Below are positions 44,750 to 55,376 of a stretch of DNA of 64,000 bases, one piece after another. The position numbers and the translations under genes are program-made. Numbering within the stretch: position 1 is the stretch's first letter; every line of letters begins with the position of its first letter. This DNA comes from Strongylocentrotus droebachiensis (taxonomy: Eukaryota > Echinodermata > Echinoidea > Camarodonta > Strongylocentrotidae): contig JAVYIG010007914.1 of the NCBI GenBank assembly GCA_035222895.1, positions 31,470-95,469 on the forward strand, read 5' to 3'. The notes beneath the pieces are model-generated. The model had not been told where the DNA came from. It saw only the letters and a program-made list of their open reading frames with translations, and ran no database searches.

Positions 44750-45392
44750 TTGGCCAGTGCGTTGTCGTGCGCCCAACTTTTGTCGAAGCTACAACTAGCT
44801 GACACCAAATGCATAGCGTGTTGCTAGCGCGCTGGACGCATACAGGGCGCAGACAGGGCGCAGACAGGGCGCAGACAGGGCGCACACAGAGCGCACATGA
44901 TAACAACTTCCACGAATGCATAGCGTGTTGCTAGCGCGCTGGACGAATGGTCCACGCATGCCACCGCGTTCTACAACGCACGGCCAGCGCATTGGAAATC
45001 GGAAAGGCCGTGTGCCTAACTTTTGTCATAATTTTGGAAAAGCTACCGAGCTGACAAAAAATGCACAGCGTGTAGCTAGCGCGCTGTGCGTATACAGGGC
45101 GTGTGCTCCGCGCATGTCTGGCGCTGGTCTAGCGCGCTCCACGCATGTCTGGCGTGCCTTTGGCGTGTACATTCATGCGTCGAGCTCGGCGCACGTTTTT
45201 GAGCATGCTCAAAAAATCCCGACGCACACAGCGTATGACGACGAATGCATAGCGTGGGTCCAGCGCGCTCGACGAACGAGTAACGAGTGATGACGCACGC
45301 CTAGCGAACGACAACGCACTGGCCAAAATTGCAAATTTTCCATGCGCTGGCCGTGCGTTCCCCATGCGTCCTCCCTGTGTGACCGGGCCTTA
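44750..45392. mobile_element. GC-rich inverted-repeat element (GGCCCGGTCACAC type)
   Basis: ATTTTGGCCAGTGCGTTGTC near 44747 is inverted near 45309-45330 (GACAACGCACTGGCCAAAAT). The right end continues to CCCTGTGTGACCGGGCCTTA at 45373-45392. The interior repeats AGCGTGTTGCTAGCGCGCTG, GGGCGCAGACA (three to four tandem units at 44844-44890) and CTGGCGTG. CpG is unusually frequent here compared with the surroundings. The outer left end is missing, cut by the C-run element. The open frames are artefacts of the repeats. Confidence 0.68.
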
Positions 45393-46286
45393 AGGAGTGA
45401 TGCGGGTGCTGGTGTTTTATCAGTTTTTATTGGAAGATATTTCCCATCCATGACCTGCCAACTCAGTTTCCCGATGTCAGGTTGTCTGCCATTCCTGTCT
45501 ATTCTGATATCTGGTAGTACACACCCAGACTGTGGAACTTTGCTGCTGCTGAAGTTGGTGGCAAAGTCTTTGCTTCTAATAATAAGGCAGACAAGATTAA
45601 CTAGACTTTAATTCGTCACTTAGACGATTTAAGTGATACGTATGATAATGGTTTAAATAACGAATAATGTATTACACGATATATTATTTTATAAAATGCT
45701 TCTCCCATCATGATCTATCTATATGTCAAGTTAAAATTGTGTCCCCTTGATCATCATGGATCTCGGGAAGATAGATTAAAACAATATATGACCGTTGACC
45801 CTGTACAGTAACCAGTTACACCTTTGACTCTAATTTACATCATGAAGAACACATTTTGACGATTTTATCTTATTCAAAGAAATGAAAATGTAATTGATAA
45901 ATGATTATCATCATTATGATAATGATGATCATGATGATAATGATCATGATCATGAGCGTGATCCTGATATCTAATTTAAAAAATGAGGAATGATTTAGAT
46001 AGCATATAGTCTCAGCTACAACATACTCAAAAATCTAATAAATCCATGCAGAAATAATGGTGATATTGCTCGCAAAAGACAGAAATGTAGAATCCAGATT
46101 TAAAAAAAAGTCATCTCCCATAGGGATTACACGCAAAAAGTAATGGATTAAGTGGGGGGAAAAGAGTACTAATAAGGTAAATACGGTTGTTTATTACATT
46201 ATTTGCGAATCTACGTGTTTTAATAATCAAAGGAGATGGTACAGTGAAAGGTCAAAAAGAAAAAAAAAATGAAGAAAAAAAAAATC

Positions 46287-46357
46287 GTTGGAGACACCCG
46301 GACACGAACCAGGAATTTCGAGTTTGGAAGTCAAGTGAGTTACCGATATTCCAAAAC
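46287..46357 (-). ncRNA. tRNA-like segment in repeat, decayed copy
   Basis: On the minus strand, TTGGAATATCGGTAAC (A-box-like) and CCTGGTTCGTGTCCGGG (B-box-like) are followed by GTCTCCAACG and a T-rich stretch. Same as 47661-47731 but with B-box changes. The acceptor stem does not pair fully; it is not a functional tRNA gene. Confidence 0.5.
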
Positions 46358-47660
46358 ATTTTCCATGGCGATTACACGTAAACGGGAAATGGAATTCTCA
46401 AATCCTACTTTGCAAGTGAAATATGAGCATGATCCCGGCATCTGATTGAAAAATAAGAGACACATTAGTGATAGCTGATTGTCTCAGCTACAACATACTC
46501 AAAGCTCAGCGAAAAATAATTTGAAACAATGGAGATATTGCTCACGAAAGACAGGAATGTAGAATCCAGTTTTGTGAAAAAATCATGTCCCGTAGAGAAT
46601 ACACGCAAAATGTGAAAAATTGACATGCCTCCTTTAATCGCAAAAATACGTCATGATGCTTTTGTCTAAATGAACAATTATGGAGGCTGCGTTTGTAGGA
46701 AATTGTCTCAGCTAGAACATATCAAAATTTGGAAGATGAAAGATCAATATCTACAGAGATACAATCAATTTTCCAAAAATAGGCTGACGTCATAATATGC
46801 AAATTTAAATTTTGAGTTTGGAGGCCATTATGATGACGTCATGAGTTAATCGAGGGTCAAATGAGACATGAAATCATATCTCCAACTCATAATCTATCTA
46901 AGTATGAAAAAATATTGAGAGTTCCTATCTATTCTGAAGAGTTAAAAAAAATTGTGTATAGGCATGTTTTTGCTCATGTATTGTGGATAAAGATAACGCA
47001 GGTCCGCGCGCGCTGTCAACCTTGACGGACGCTCATTGCGTTATTAAAAGGTGAACAAGTTATCAAAATGCTTTGAAAAATGTGCCAAATGTGAAAACAG
47101 AGAAAATTCGGCGATTCTATGTTGCAAAATGCTAGTACGCGCAAAAAACGCGCGCGCATGCGCGTATGCATGATTTGTTGTCAAATGCTCTAAATGGCCT
47201 GAAACGTATGCAAAAAAAATTTAAGACGATTTTGAGCAATTTAAAATTTTACGTGCGCGTTAACGCGCGCACAAACGCGTACGTGTGCATTTTTGCGCAT
47301 TTATTGACCTGAAATTGACCGGACGGATATTGATCTTAATCATGATGAATATGAATGAGAAATTCCTTTCCGTTATGAAGATATGATCATAAGTTGATTT
47401 TCACAAAATGGCGCCTGGATGACGTCACGATAATTTTGACCCTCTAAAAAGTCACGTTAGACTAAGATCTATCATCATGGCAAGTTTCATGATGATAATG
47501 GCTTTATTCAGTCTTGAGATATCCTGCGAACAAATTCGAGGAAGAATAATAAATAATAAACTAGAAATTTAATTCGTCATGGGGACGATTTAGGTGGTCT
47601 GATTTCAATTTTATGATCATTGAAAAGTCAAAAAAGAAAAAAAAATGAAGAAAAAAAATT

Positions 47661-47731
47661 GTTGGAGACGCCCGGACTCGAACCAGGGATCTCGAGGTCC
47701 AAAGTCAAGTGCGTTACCGATATACCAAAAC
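47661..47731 (-). ncRNA. tRNA-like segment with intact B box
   Basis: On the minus strand, TGGTATATCGGTAACGC fits an A box and GGTTCGAGTCC (47674-47684) is a perfect B box. GTCTCCAAC and then a run of T (plus-strand A run at 47652-47658) could act as a pol III terminator. GTTTTGG against CTCCAAC pairs only in part, so the cloverleaf is degenerate. Best read as the tRNA-derived part of a SINE. Confidence 0.5.
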
Positions 47732-49001
47732 ATTTCCCATAACATTACACGTAAACGGAAAATGAAATTCTCAAATCCCACTTTGCAAGTGAAATATGAG
47801 CATGATCCCGGCATCTGATCGAGAAATAAATGGCACACTTGTGATAGCTTATTGTCTCAGCTACAACATACTCGATGCTCAGCGAGAACGAAGCTGAGAC
47901 GACGGAGATATTGCTCGTGAAAGACGGGAATGTAGAATCCAGTTTTCAGAAAAAGTCATGTCCCATAGAGAATACACGCAAAATGTAAAAAATTGACATG
48001 CCTCCTTTAATCGCAAAAATACGCCATGATGCTTTCGTTAAAATGAGAATTCGTGATAACTGCATCTGTAGAGAATTGTCTCAGCTAAAACATATCAAAA
48101 TTTGGATGAAAATTGATCAATATTTACAGAGATACAATCAATTTTCAGAAAATCTGCTGACGTCATAATATGCAAATTGAAATTATGAGTTCGGAGGCCA
48201 TTATGATGACGTCATGAGTTAATTGAGGGTCAAATGACACATGAAATCATATCTCCAACTCATGTTTTTTCCAACCATGATATAAAAGTTGGGGTCAATT
48301 GACTATCTGAAGAAGTATTTTGATTTTTAAAATGAGATGTTTTTGATCAAATTTGCATTATATTGCCCATAGCAGCACGCGCAGATTTTGAAATTCGACG
48401 CGCGCTCACGGCCTTATCAAAGGTGAAGAGTGACTGAAATTAATGTAAATTGTCATTTACGGTAAGAGGAGTCTAAATCATGTAAAAATTTTGAATTTGA
48501 CCTTTTCTGCGCGTTGTGAGCGCGCGCAATGCGCGCGGGGACACTTACGGACGAAAAATATTCAAATGCTTAAAATGACCTGATTCGTACTCTCCTTTAA
48601 TAGTTAGTGATTTTGAGCATTTTAAAATTTTGACGCACGCGTACGCGCGCGTCATGACCTTTATGTGACCTTCGATGACATGACCTGTTGACCCTTGACC
48701 TAAAGTATATGTGATATGAATATGAATGACCTTTGCTGATGCATCATGAAGATATGGTGGATAATGTGATTTCACAAAATGGCGCCTGGATGACGTCACG
48801 ATAACCTGATGACCTTGAAAATGTTCCTGTCACGTCTCATGACAATGACCTATGACTGTGTCAAAATTGAAAGAAATTAACACAACCGATCTTGAGTTAA
48901 CCGATAAACAAAAAACGGGAAGAAATAAATAAAAATAAAGAATAAATAAAGAAAATTCTGACGAAAACAATAGGTGATCTGTCGAACGACAGACCACCTA
49001 A

Positions 49002-49045
<44 letters not shown>

Positions 49046-50540
49046 ACAAATCTTGACGAAATCAAAAGGTGATACGTCTACGTACGTATCACCTAATGAT
49101 ACCTTTATGCAATACTTCTGTTGAGTCATCGCCATACAGGCATACGAGTGTCTTCTATCCAGCTGTAATAATGGTCTCCTTCAGGTCTGATGCTGGCTGA
49201 CGTACCATATGGCAAGCTCACAAAAGTCGTCATTCTTCATGATTTTCTTCAGTGCTGCACGCATTTCCCTAGTCCAAATATGCGAGACGTTGTATGGCAG
49301 CACAGAAGCACATGGACAAAGAGAAAGTAGTCACACACAATACCTTCCTAGAGTTTCCTTCAGCTGTTTCATATTACATCTTCGGTTCTACTTGGAGTTT
49401 GCCTTGGGCTGATCAGGTGCAAACAAAAAGTCCTTCGCATTCAGATCAGCGTAGAAGATCAGCAAGATGAGAAGGTTTGTGTCATCACCGACAAGAACTG
49501 TGGCTTTAAAATTCTGCTGCATCACAATTAATTCCAGGAATCTGCTCCACATGGAACACCTGGGTGCTGCATGAACAACCTCTGGAAGTTCCTATAGTGA
49601 TCACTATAGAAACTTCCGAAGGTTGTTTGTACTCGTGGGAGATGTATGTTATACAAGTATGCTATCAGCATGGTATTTAGAGCAGCATCAACGAGGAAAT
49701 GTCCCCGCACAACTCTAGAGATCGCCTTTCCACCCAGCATAATTATGGCATACACTACTTCAAGAAGTTCCTGGAGTCCTGAGCCCGTCTTCAAATGCCC
49801 TGCAGAACGATCACACTTGGCTGGCTCCTGATTATTGTGAGTGCCTTCCACCATAGCGGCTGATCAAAATTCAGAACAGGTGTATGGTATAATTATATTA
49901 TACTATTTAGCACGGGCACAAACAAAACACTGAGTAGAGTAAACACAGGATTGATCACTAGGATTTATGTCAATCATGGGGAGAAGCAACAAAGATGACA
50001 GTCCAGGGAAGTTGTTTACAGTTGTTTACCATCTGAATCGTTCCGGGCCTTGGGAACCGCAGTAGTATAGATGTCTTCAACAACATATCAAGGTTAAATG
50101 TTGGATCTTCTGTTCCCCGATTTCCAATCGGCTGGTAAACCAGAGGTTGTACAGGTGTAGATGCATTGAAGTATTCAATGTTGATACGTCTAACTGTAGC
50201 AATGTCCTCAGTGGATACCGTTTATCTAGGCAGGGGCGTAGACAACGGGGGGGATGAGGGGGATGCATCCCCCCCACCTCACAAGGTGGGGGGGATGGCA
50301 TGTACAATCATCCCCCCCCAGGTTTTGGGGAATGATATTTGCTTACTTAATAAGTCATAATGATGATAATAATAGTAATAATAATAATGATAACAATTAT
50401 AATATTAATAATAATAATAATTATGATGATGATAATAATAATCCTCATCATTATTGTAATTGTGTTTATTGTTATTAGCCGCATTCACACGGTGAAAGCC
50501 AATTTAGACGGTAAAAAAAAGAAAATCTTACAAGTATTTT

Positions 50541-50578
50541 GTGGTTATCTTGTGGTTTGGAAACCACAAGATAACCAC
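50541..50578. repeat. Perfect hairpin, 18-bp arms, 2-nt spacer
   Basis: GTGGTTATCTTGTGGTTT, then GG, then the exact complement. The arm itself contains a repeated TTGTGGTT-like motif. It would extrude or fold very readily in single-stranded form. Confidence 0.92.
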
Positions 50579-50677
50579 AAGATTAAACAGGCGCGGAGCT
50601 ACGGGGGGCCCAAAAAACAAACAAAAAAAAAAGGGAAAAAAAAGAAGAAAAAAAAAGAAAAAAAAGAAAGAAAAAAG

Positions 50678-50765
50678 AACGCACGCTGGAGAGAAACCCT
50701 TTCAAGTGCAAATATTGTGAGAAGATATTCAACTCATCTGGTAACTTAACCAAACACATGATAAC
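50678..50765 (+). pseudogene. C2H2 zinc-finger fragment
   Basis: The linker THAGEKP(F) is followed, after one extra base, by FKCKYCEKIFNSSGNLTKHM. This is a C2H2 finger with both cysteines and the first histidine; the second histidine is lost because the similarity stops there. It follows an A-rich tract and lies inside the hAT-like element. It may be a captured gene fragment or the remnant of a finger-bearing transposase. Confidence 0.75.
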
Positions 50766-51043
50766 TCTGGATATAACTGTGTATTTAACTGTTACTTTAT
50801 TTAAAAAGACGTTATCATGCACTGCTTTTTATGGTCTCCATTGTGTTAATAGATGCCAGGAAAACATCACTTACGGGGTTCAAATAAACACCCCAAAAAA
50901 AATCGGCTCGCCGCTTCGCGGCTCGTGGACGATGCTCCGCATCGTCATTATTTTGGTCAACCCCCCCCCTTAGCAAAAAGCTAGATCCGCCCCTGAGTCA
51001 TCCCCCCCAGGTGTACGAACCTGTCTACGCCACTGTATCTAGG

Positions 51044-52512
51044 TATAGGCTTACAGTACTTTATCACTGAGGTTTTGGTGGCTATGGTGCCCATCGGTGG
51101 AAAGTACCTCAGGAGTGTCGATATTATGGTCGGCATTGTCTGCAATATACCGAATGCTCTCTTGAAAAAGTGCCGCATGCAGTGGGTCGATCAGAAAGCG
51201 AGATGAGAATTGATGATGTATTTGTAATCCAAGTCCAGGCTGAAGAGGAGCAAGGAGAACCCTTGGATGTTTTGCGTGCAATATGGCTTGCCCAATAGAT
51301 GCCAGCATCACATCTACCTTTTTGCCAACAAACATGTTCCTTTATCGCGCATGCAGTGAATATGTGAGAAATGAAAGTATAGCAGTGGTAGACGACATTT
51401 CAGCAGGAGTTGGGTAAACGCGTCACTTGCAATTTTCTTTAGCTTGACGTCATTCTTTAGCTTGACGTCATTCTTTATACGGTGAGGCAGCAGTCCTTAT
51501 GATCCTCATTTTCGCCTGCTTTGGTTTGTTGTTCTTTCCGTTCAGTTCAGTTATAACAATCCTCTCACCAAAGTGCCCCTGTATGTTCTTTTTCATGTAT
51601 ACCCCACTGTAGGCCTCATGATCTGTATCCAGTAAATACTCTTGCATCTTAGTGATCAACTACTGCTGTTTGTTCCTCATCATTTTCCTCCAGGAACTTA
51701 ACTACTTTAAGAATGCAGTCAATTTGTCAGGAAAGAAATTTATTTGTTTCGCTCTCTGGTCTGGAGTGTTCTTTGTTAAGGTCAGGTGAAGATGTTAAGG
51801 TCAGATGTTTTCTTTTCAGGCCAAGATGTATTGTTCCTTATGAATAGGCCTGGGGAAGTCATTAATTCAGTGTACATGTTTTATCTGTTGTTTAGCACAC
51901 ATTTAGGAAGCCTCTTTAGAATACAAGTATTTTCTTTTGTAAGAGGATTTCCTCTCCAAATATTTGTAGTCATGTTTTTAGAATTTACTTAGTAACCGTA
52001 GGGTATATTAAGAGGTGGATTTTTTGCAATCGAGGAGAACCACCTAAGCTATAATAGACTGAACGTCATATTAGAAGTCGGCAATTAAAGTAAATATCTG
52101 AGGGTAATTCCACGTCGGGACGAGAGGCTAGCTCAACTGCCAACCGGTTCTCCATAGCTTTCGTCGGGGGCTAGCTCTTGTCTGGGATCGGGACGCACAC
52201 CATCGTATCTCAGTCTGCGGAGGTCAAGAATCCGGGGCGACTACCGGGGCCAAGTGGCGCAAAGACGCCGTCTGCGGAGGCCAGGGCCAAGTGGACGACA
52301 CGAGCTGTGACCGGCGTCGATGTCAGACGGGAAACTACCCATCCAAAATTATTTTGTTAACGATAAGTTTAATTACATACTGTATTATTACTGAAGCCAA
52401 AACAAAGTGTGTGAAACAGGAGAAATGATTGGAAATTAAACGTTACAATTTAACTTTAATTAACAAGCTCTATTTCCCTTTATTCTGTGTGTCCGTAGCA
52501 ATAATACAAAAA
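51044..52512. other. Between ORF-family fragments
   Basis: Holds the minus-strand pieces listed under 49190-52710 and a GC-rich patch at 52100-52340 with AGTCTGCGGAGGTCAAG/CGTCTGCGGAGGCCAGG repeats. No further gene recognised. Confidence 0.5.
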
Positions 52513-52710
52513 TTAAAAAAAGTCTCTCACGTGACACAATTTCACCTCATCCTTAGGTCGGCCAGTATTAGCCTTTTTGGAAGTGCTTGTGCTCACAGAG
52601 TATAACATTGGTATTTGTTTTTCAGTTTTAAAGTTCACTATGCATTGTTTATGGTACACAGCATCAACTGCGGGAAGATCGTTGACAGATGCAAGTCTTC
52701 TAGACACATT

Positions 52711-53670
52711 TTAGGACCAAGTATTTTTAGTATCTTTTCAGTATCTTTTCATGCATATTCCTACTATACAACTACAGTAATAGGACAACCAGTACCAGTA
52801 CCAGTACCACACCAGCAACTAAAACCCCCTTCCTATTGATTTAGGCTCATGTGTAGGCTTGTCTTTGTAGCACTGCATAGAAAGGTGTACATTCTGTGAC
52901 GTCATGAATTACAGGCTTAATTTGACATCTGAATTACCTTAGATGAAGTGGGGTGTAGTGACAAACTTTGATTAGTCATTGTGCCTATGTGGGGTCATAT
53001 ATTTTTTATTAAAAACATATATTGTATTCTGCACATTATAAGCTTTCCATTGAAACTGTTATTGGGTGTTTAAGTTTAAAGTTATACAATGAATGACTAT
53101 GAATGAGGCATTAAGCTTTATCACCGGATATCACACAATAATTGATAAACGCTTTCAGGTCTAACTTAGTTGAATATTTGACAAAAATAGTGATTAGAGA
53201 GCGCAATACCGCAGTAATATTCTTGTATTGTGATGAGCCATGAGCATGCAATGTATGCTTCTGTTTGTCACCTCTCTAAAGTAAACTGATGCAATGAGAA
53301 CAACTTTTAACCAATCCAATGACCATGAGGATAATGTAAGGTACAGGCTGTACCCCTACATAGCCCTACCACGTACCAGCAGCTCTTGTGTTTGTACGGA
53401 TACTCATAAGGGCCAGTTTTTCTGAAGATTTTTGTTTGAGTTTTTTCAAACTAAAATGACATGATTTTTGTGTTGCGTATTACAATATATTTGTCTAGTG
53501 CATAATGAAATAACATCATCTGCTATTAAAGGTGATAAATTGAGCATACATTACATGTTGGATTGTGTGGGTGTGGGTGTGCGGGGGGATTTGTTTCAGG
53601 TGTGTGATATACCTGTAGTATATGGGTATTTTAGTTGATAAATAAAATGTACAGCAGATCACTTCTCCAA
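52711..53670. other. Interior of the large element, right part, no gene
   Basis: A short ACCAGTACC repeat at 52788-52810, otherwise AT-rich without recognisable content. Confidence 0.5.
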
Positions 53671-54140
53671 CACCTTTAGTGCCACAACAGCCTATACAAG
53701 TTGAACAATACGACAAAATCTATGTGAAAATCCTTGAAATAGCGGCCATATTTGATTTATGCAAATTAGGGACACTTCCACTACACGGATTTTGTCGGAC
53801 TTTTAGTATGTCATTTGGGGGACCTTAGTAGAATGCATTGCAGTAAAAAAATATTTGTTTGGAATTTTTTTAATGCCACAACAGCCCATACAAGTTGAAC
53901 AATATGAAAAATCTATGTGAAAATCCTCGAAATAGCGGCCATGTTGGATTTATGCAAATTAGGGTCACTTCCACTACACGGATTTTGTCGGACTTTTAGT
54001 ATGTCATTTGGGGGACCTTACTAAAATGCATTGCAGTGAAAAATATTTTATTGCAATTTGTTTGAGGTTTACCTAAAAAATGTGATATATTTCCTGGCCT
54101 ATTGTATGGATCACTGTTTGTGTACATGTAGGTCCAAACT
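53671..54140. repeat. Right subterminal satellite array, inverted relative to the left
   Basis: Two units in reverse orientation to 43045-43800 (GGGGGACCTTA, CTACACGGATTTTGTCGGAC, TTATGCAAATTAGGG). They are followed by the right end TTTCCTGGCCTA (54090-54101) and then LRR-unit sequence. Confidence 0.9.
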
Positions 54141-54498
54141 ACACGGATTTTGTCGGACTTTTAGTATGTCATTTGGGGGACCTTAGTAGAATGCATTGCA
54201 GTAAAAAAATATTTGTTTGGAATTTTTTTAATGCCACAACAGCCCATACAAGTTGAACAATATGAAAAATCTATGTGAAAATCCTCGAAATAGCGGCCAT
54301 GTTGGATTTATGCAAATTAGGGTCACTTCCACTACACGGATTTAGTCGGACTTTTAGTATGTCATTTGGGGGACCTTACTAAAATGCATTGCAGTGAAAA
54401 ATATTTTATTGCAATTTGTTTGAGGTTTACCTAAAAAATGTGATATATTTCCTGGCCTATTGTATGGATCACTGTTTGTGTACATGTAGGTCCAAACT
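53783..54498. repeat. 358-bp tandem duplication spanning the element end and an exon start
   Basis: 53783-54140 and 54141-54498 are almost identical (TTTTGTCGG against TTTAGTCGG is one of very few differences). Each copy holds satellite, the right element end, the LRR-unit intron and the acceptor GTACATGTAG with GTCCAAACT. The first copy breaks after those nine exon bases and returns to satellite; ACT is shared at the junction (53780-53782 and 54138-54140). Confidence 0.93.
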
Positions 54499-54645
54499 AT
54501 CAAGCTTGCACGTCTTAGCTGGCCACCACCAGCCTCTTCACATCAGCTAGCAGAAGCTTTGTGTTTCATGCCAAACCTGACTGACCTGGCAATAAGTGGA
54601 CAGGATTTCCCGGATGAATTGAATGGAGGTGCGACAACATTAGAG
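54490..54645 (+). CDS. NLR receptor, exon 9: LRR-like exon
   Basis: 156 nt, 52 codons, phase 0-0; acceptor GTACATGTAG, donor GTATGTATAT. It reads VQTIKLARLSWPPPASSHQL, then LCFMPNLTDLAISGQDFPDE and LNGGATTLE. It is clearly a member of the LRR exon family but lacks the STLNAKAS segment. An identical acceptor 358 bp upstream (54121-54131) precedes only nine exon bases and then satellite; splicing to it would give a non-LRR extension. The exon belongs to the duplication unit whose upstream intron half is at 42.77-43.03 kb. Confidence 0.85.
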
Positions 54646-55376
54646 GTATGTATATGTGTTTGCACTCTATATCCAAGCCATGATGAATTCATTTACATGT
54701 ATAGCAATGGAGATGAGTTAAGGATTTATGATATATTAGTTACAGTCAACAACTTTGTTAAGTGTGTAATGTTTTACATGAAAATATACATTAGCCTCAG
54801 AAGACAAAAGAAAAGTATAATATAATAATATTTGTCTTGTTAGCCCAGGGTAGCCTCATCAGTATCCATACTGTTCTCCCTGAGGGCCCTGCAATCATAT
54901 TTTTAAGGTACAAATAGTTTTGTTTGTAATTTTTATATTTTTAAGTCCAAATCAATTCCTAAAGTATTGGAGTTATGTCAATCATGGGTCTTGAAGCTGT
55001 ATCAAAGTATAATTCAGATTCAATACTCACTCAACAAGGATGGGGGATATAAATCCCAGGGTACTTATTTTAAAAACAGCTATATGTACAGAATCTTCAT
55101 ATACATTGTTCGGCAAGACAATAACCTATATTTGCCACGATAGACCTAGGTGTAGTAAGTAGGTACCTGGTACGATATATACATGTAATGCAGAACTATG
55201 GTTGCCGAAGCTAAAGCCGGCTCTATAGTATCCAAACTCATTTGAAACTACGGAGAGATGTTACATGTATATCATAATGTGACATGTGCTTTTTTAAGAA
55301 TGGAATGCCATCTTTATTAAACTTTTGGAATTTTTATTATTATTAGACTTACCTTTATGAGTTACTTTCTGTACAG
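54646..55376. other. NLR intron 9
   Basis: LRR-unit style intron with GTATGTATATGTGTTTGCAC after the donor; ends TTTCTGTACAG. No extra exon. Confidence 0.75.

Larger units (their letters stand above)
45610..49110. repeat. Three copies of a noncoding repeat, head to tail
   Basis: The block GTCTCAGCTACAACATACTC, with ATATTGCTCG and TGTAGAATCCAG following, occurs near 46009, 46482 and 47852. The second and third copies also share the tRNA-like segment, the GACGTCATAATATGCAAATT block, CG-rich GCGCGC stretches, and AAAATGGCGCCTGGATGACG near the end. Units start with TTTAATTCGTC-type hairpins (45607 and 47570) and end in AATAAATAA tracts. The third ends with two small hairpins, TAGGTGATCTGTCGAACGAC (48970) and AGGTGATACGTCTACGTACG (49068). 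No protein is encoded. A non-autonomous retroelement is likely. Confidence 0.65.
50231..51035. mobile_element. hAT-like element with perfect 8-bp target duplication
   Basis: TATCTAGG flanks the element at 50223-50230 and 51036-51043. The ends are CAGGGGCGTAGACA and the complement of CAGTGGCGTAGACAGG, each followed by a run of G or C with ATCC/GGAT. It contains an AAT/ATG microsatellite (50358-50465), a perfect hairpin (50541-50578), an A-rich tract, a zinc-finger fragment and a second hAT-type end (CTAGATCCGCCCCTG at 50980-50994), so it is itself composite. It is inserted into the minus-strand ORF family remnant. Confidence 0.88.
49190..52710 (-). pseudogene. Broken copy of a multicopy invertebrate ORF family
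   Basis: Pieces of one protein occur in order on the minus strand. RRLASVNDLPAVDAVYHKQC is at 52707-52513, MQEYLLDTDHEAYSGVYMKK at 51659-51468, and VGKKVDVMLASIGQAILHAK with RVLLAPLQPGLGLQIHHQFS at 51335-51051. HFLVDAALNTMLIAYLYNIH lies within 49854-49528, and VLVGDDTNLLILLI near 49490. From memory these match a large uncharacterised family with many copies in cnidarians, molluscs and echinoderms, whose ending carries a GEDTDLLVLL-type acidic motif that may belong to a nuclease fold. Stops, deletions and the hAT-like insertion at 50231-51035 break it. It may be the coding remnant of the surrounding large element or an older passenger. Confidence 0.6.
43033..54101. mobile_element. Giant TIR-bounded element, about 11 kb, inserted in an LRR unit intron
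   Basis: The left end reads TAGGCTAGGAAAAT and, inverted, the right end reads TAGGCCAGGAAATAT. After a divergent stretch both continue TCAAACAAATTGCAATAAAA and are then nearly identical for at least 130 bp and similar through the satellite arrays. The flanks carry a direct repeat: TTG (43030-43032 and 54102-54104), extendable to TTGTA if the first two element bases are counted. Joining the flanks gives GTACTTGTATGGATCAC, the sequence at the same place in the unit at 41.53 kb. Inside are an hAT-like end, a GC-rich MITE, a three-copy repeat block and a broken minus-strand ORF family. It could be one large DNA transposon or a satellite-bounded composite. Confidence 0.72.

Noticed and set aside
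44438..45611. Several long open frames on both strands rich in glycine, proline, arginine and alanine
   Set aside because: They arise from C/G runs and GC-rich repeats of two mobile elements; no domain and no splice context.
48780..48830. Hammerhead-ribozyme-like CTGATGA followed by GAAA near 48807-48820
   Set aside because: Only four bases separate the two motifs, leaving no room for stem II.
43033..54101. Assignment of the large element to a known superfamily (Harbinger, Polinton, Helitron)
   Set aside because: No Harbinger transposase or TWA site lies inside, no polymerase or integrase genes of a Polinton were found, and Helitrons do not have long inverted ends. The family is left open.
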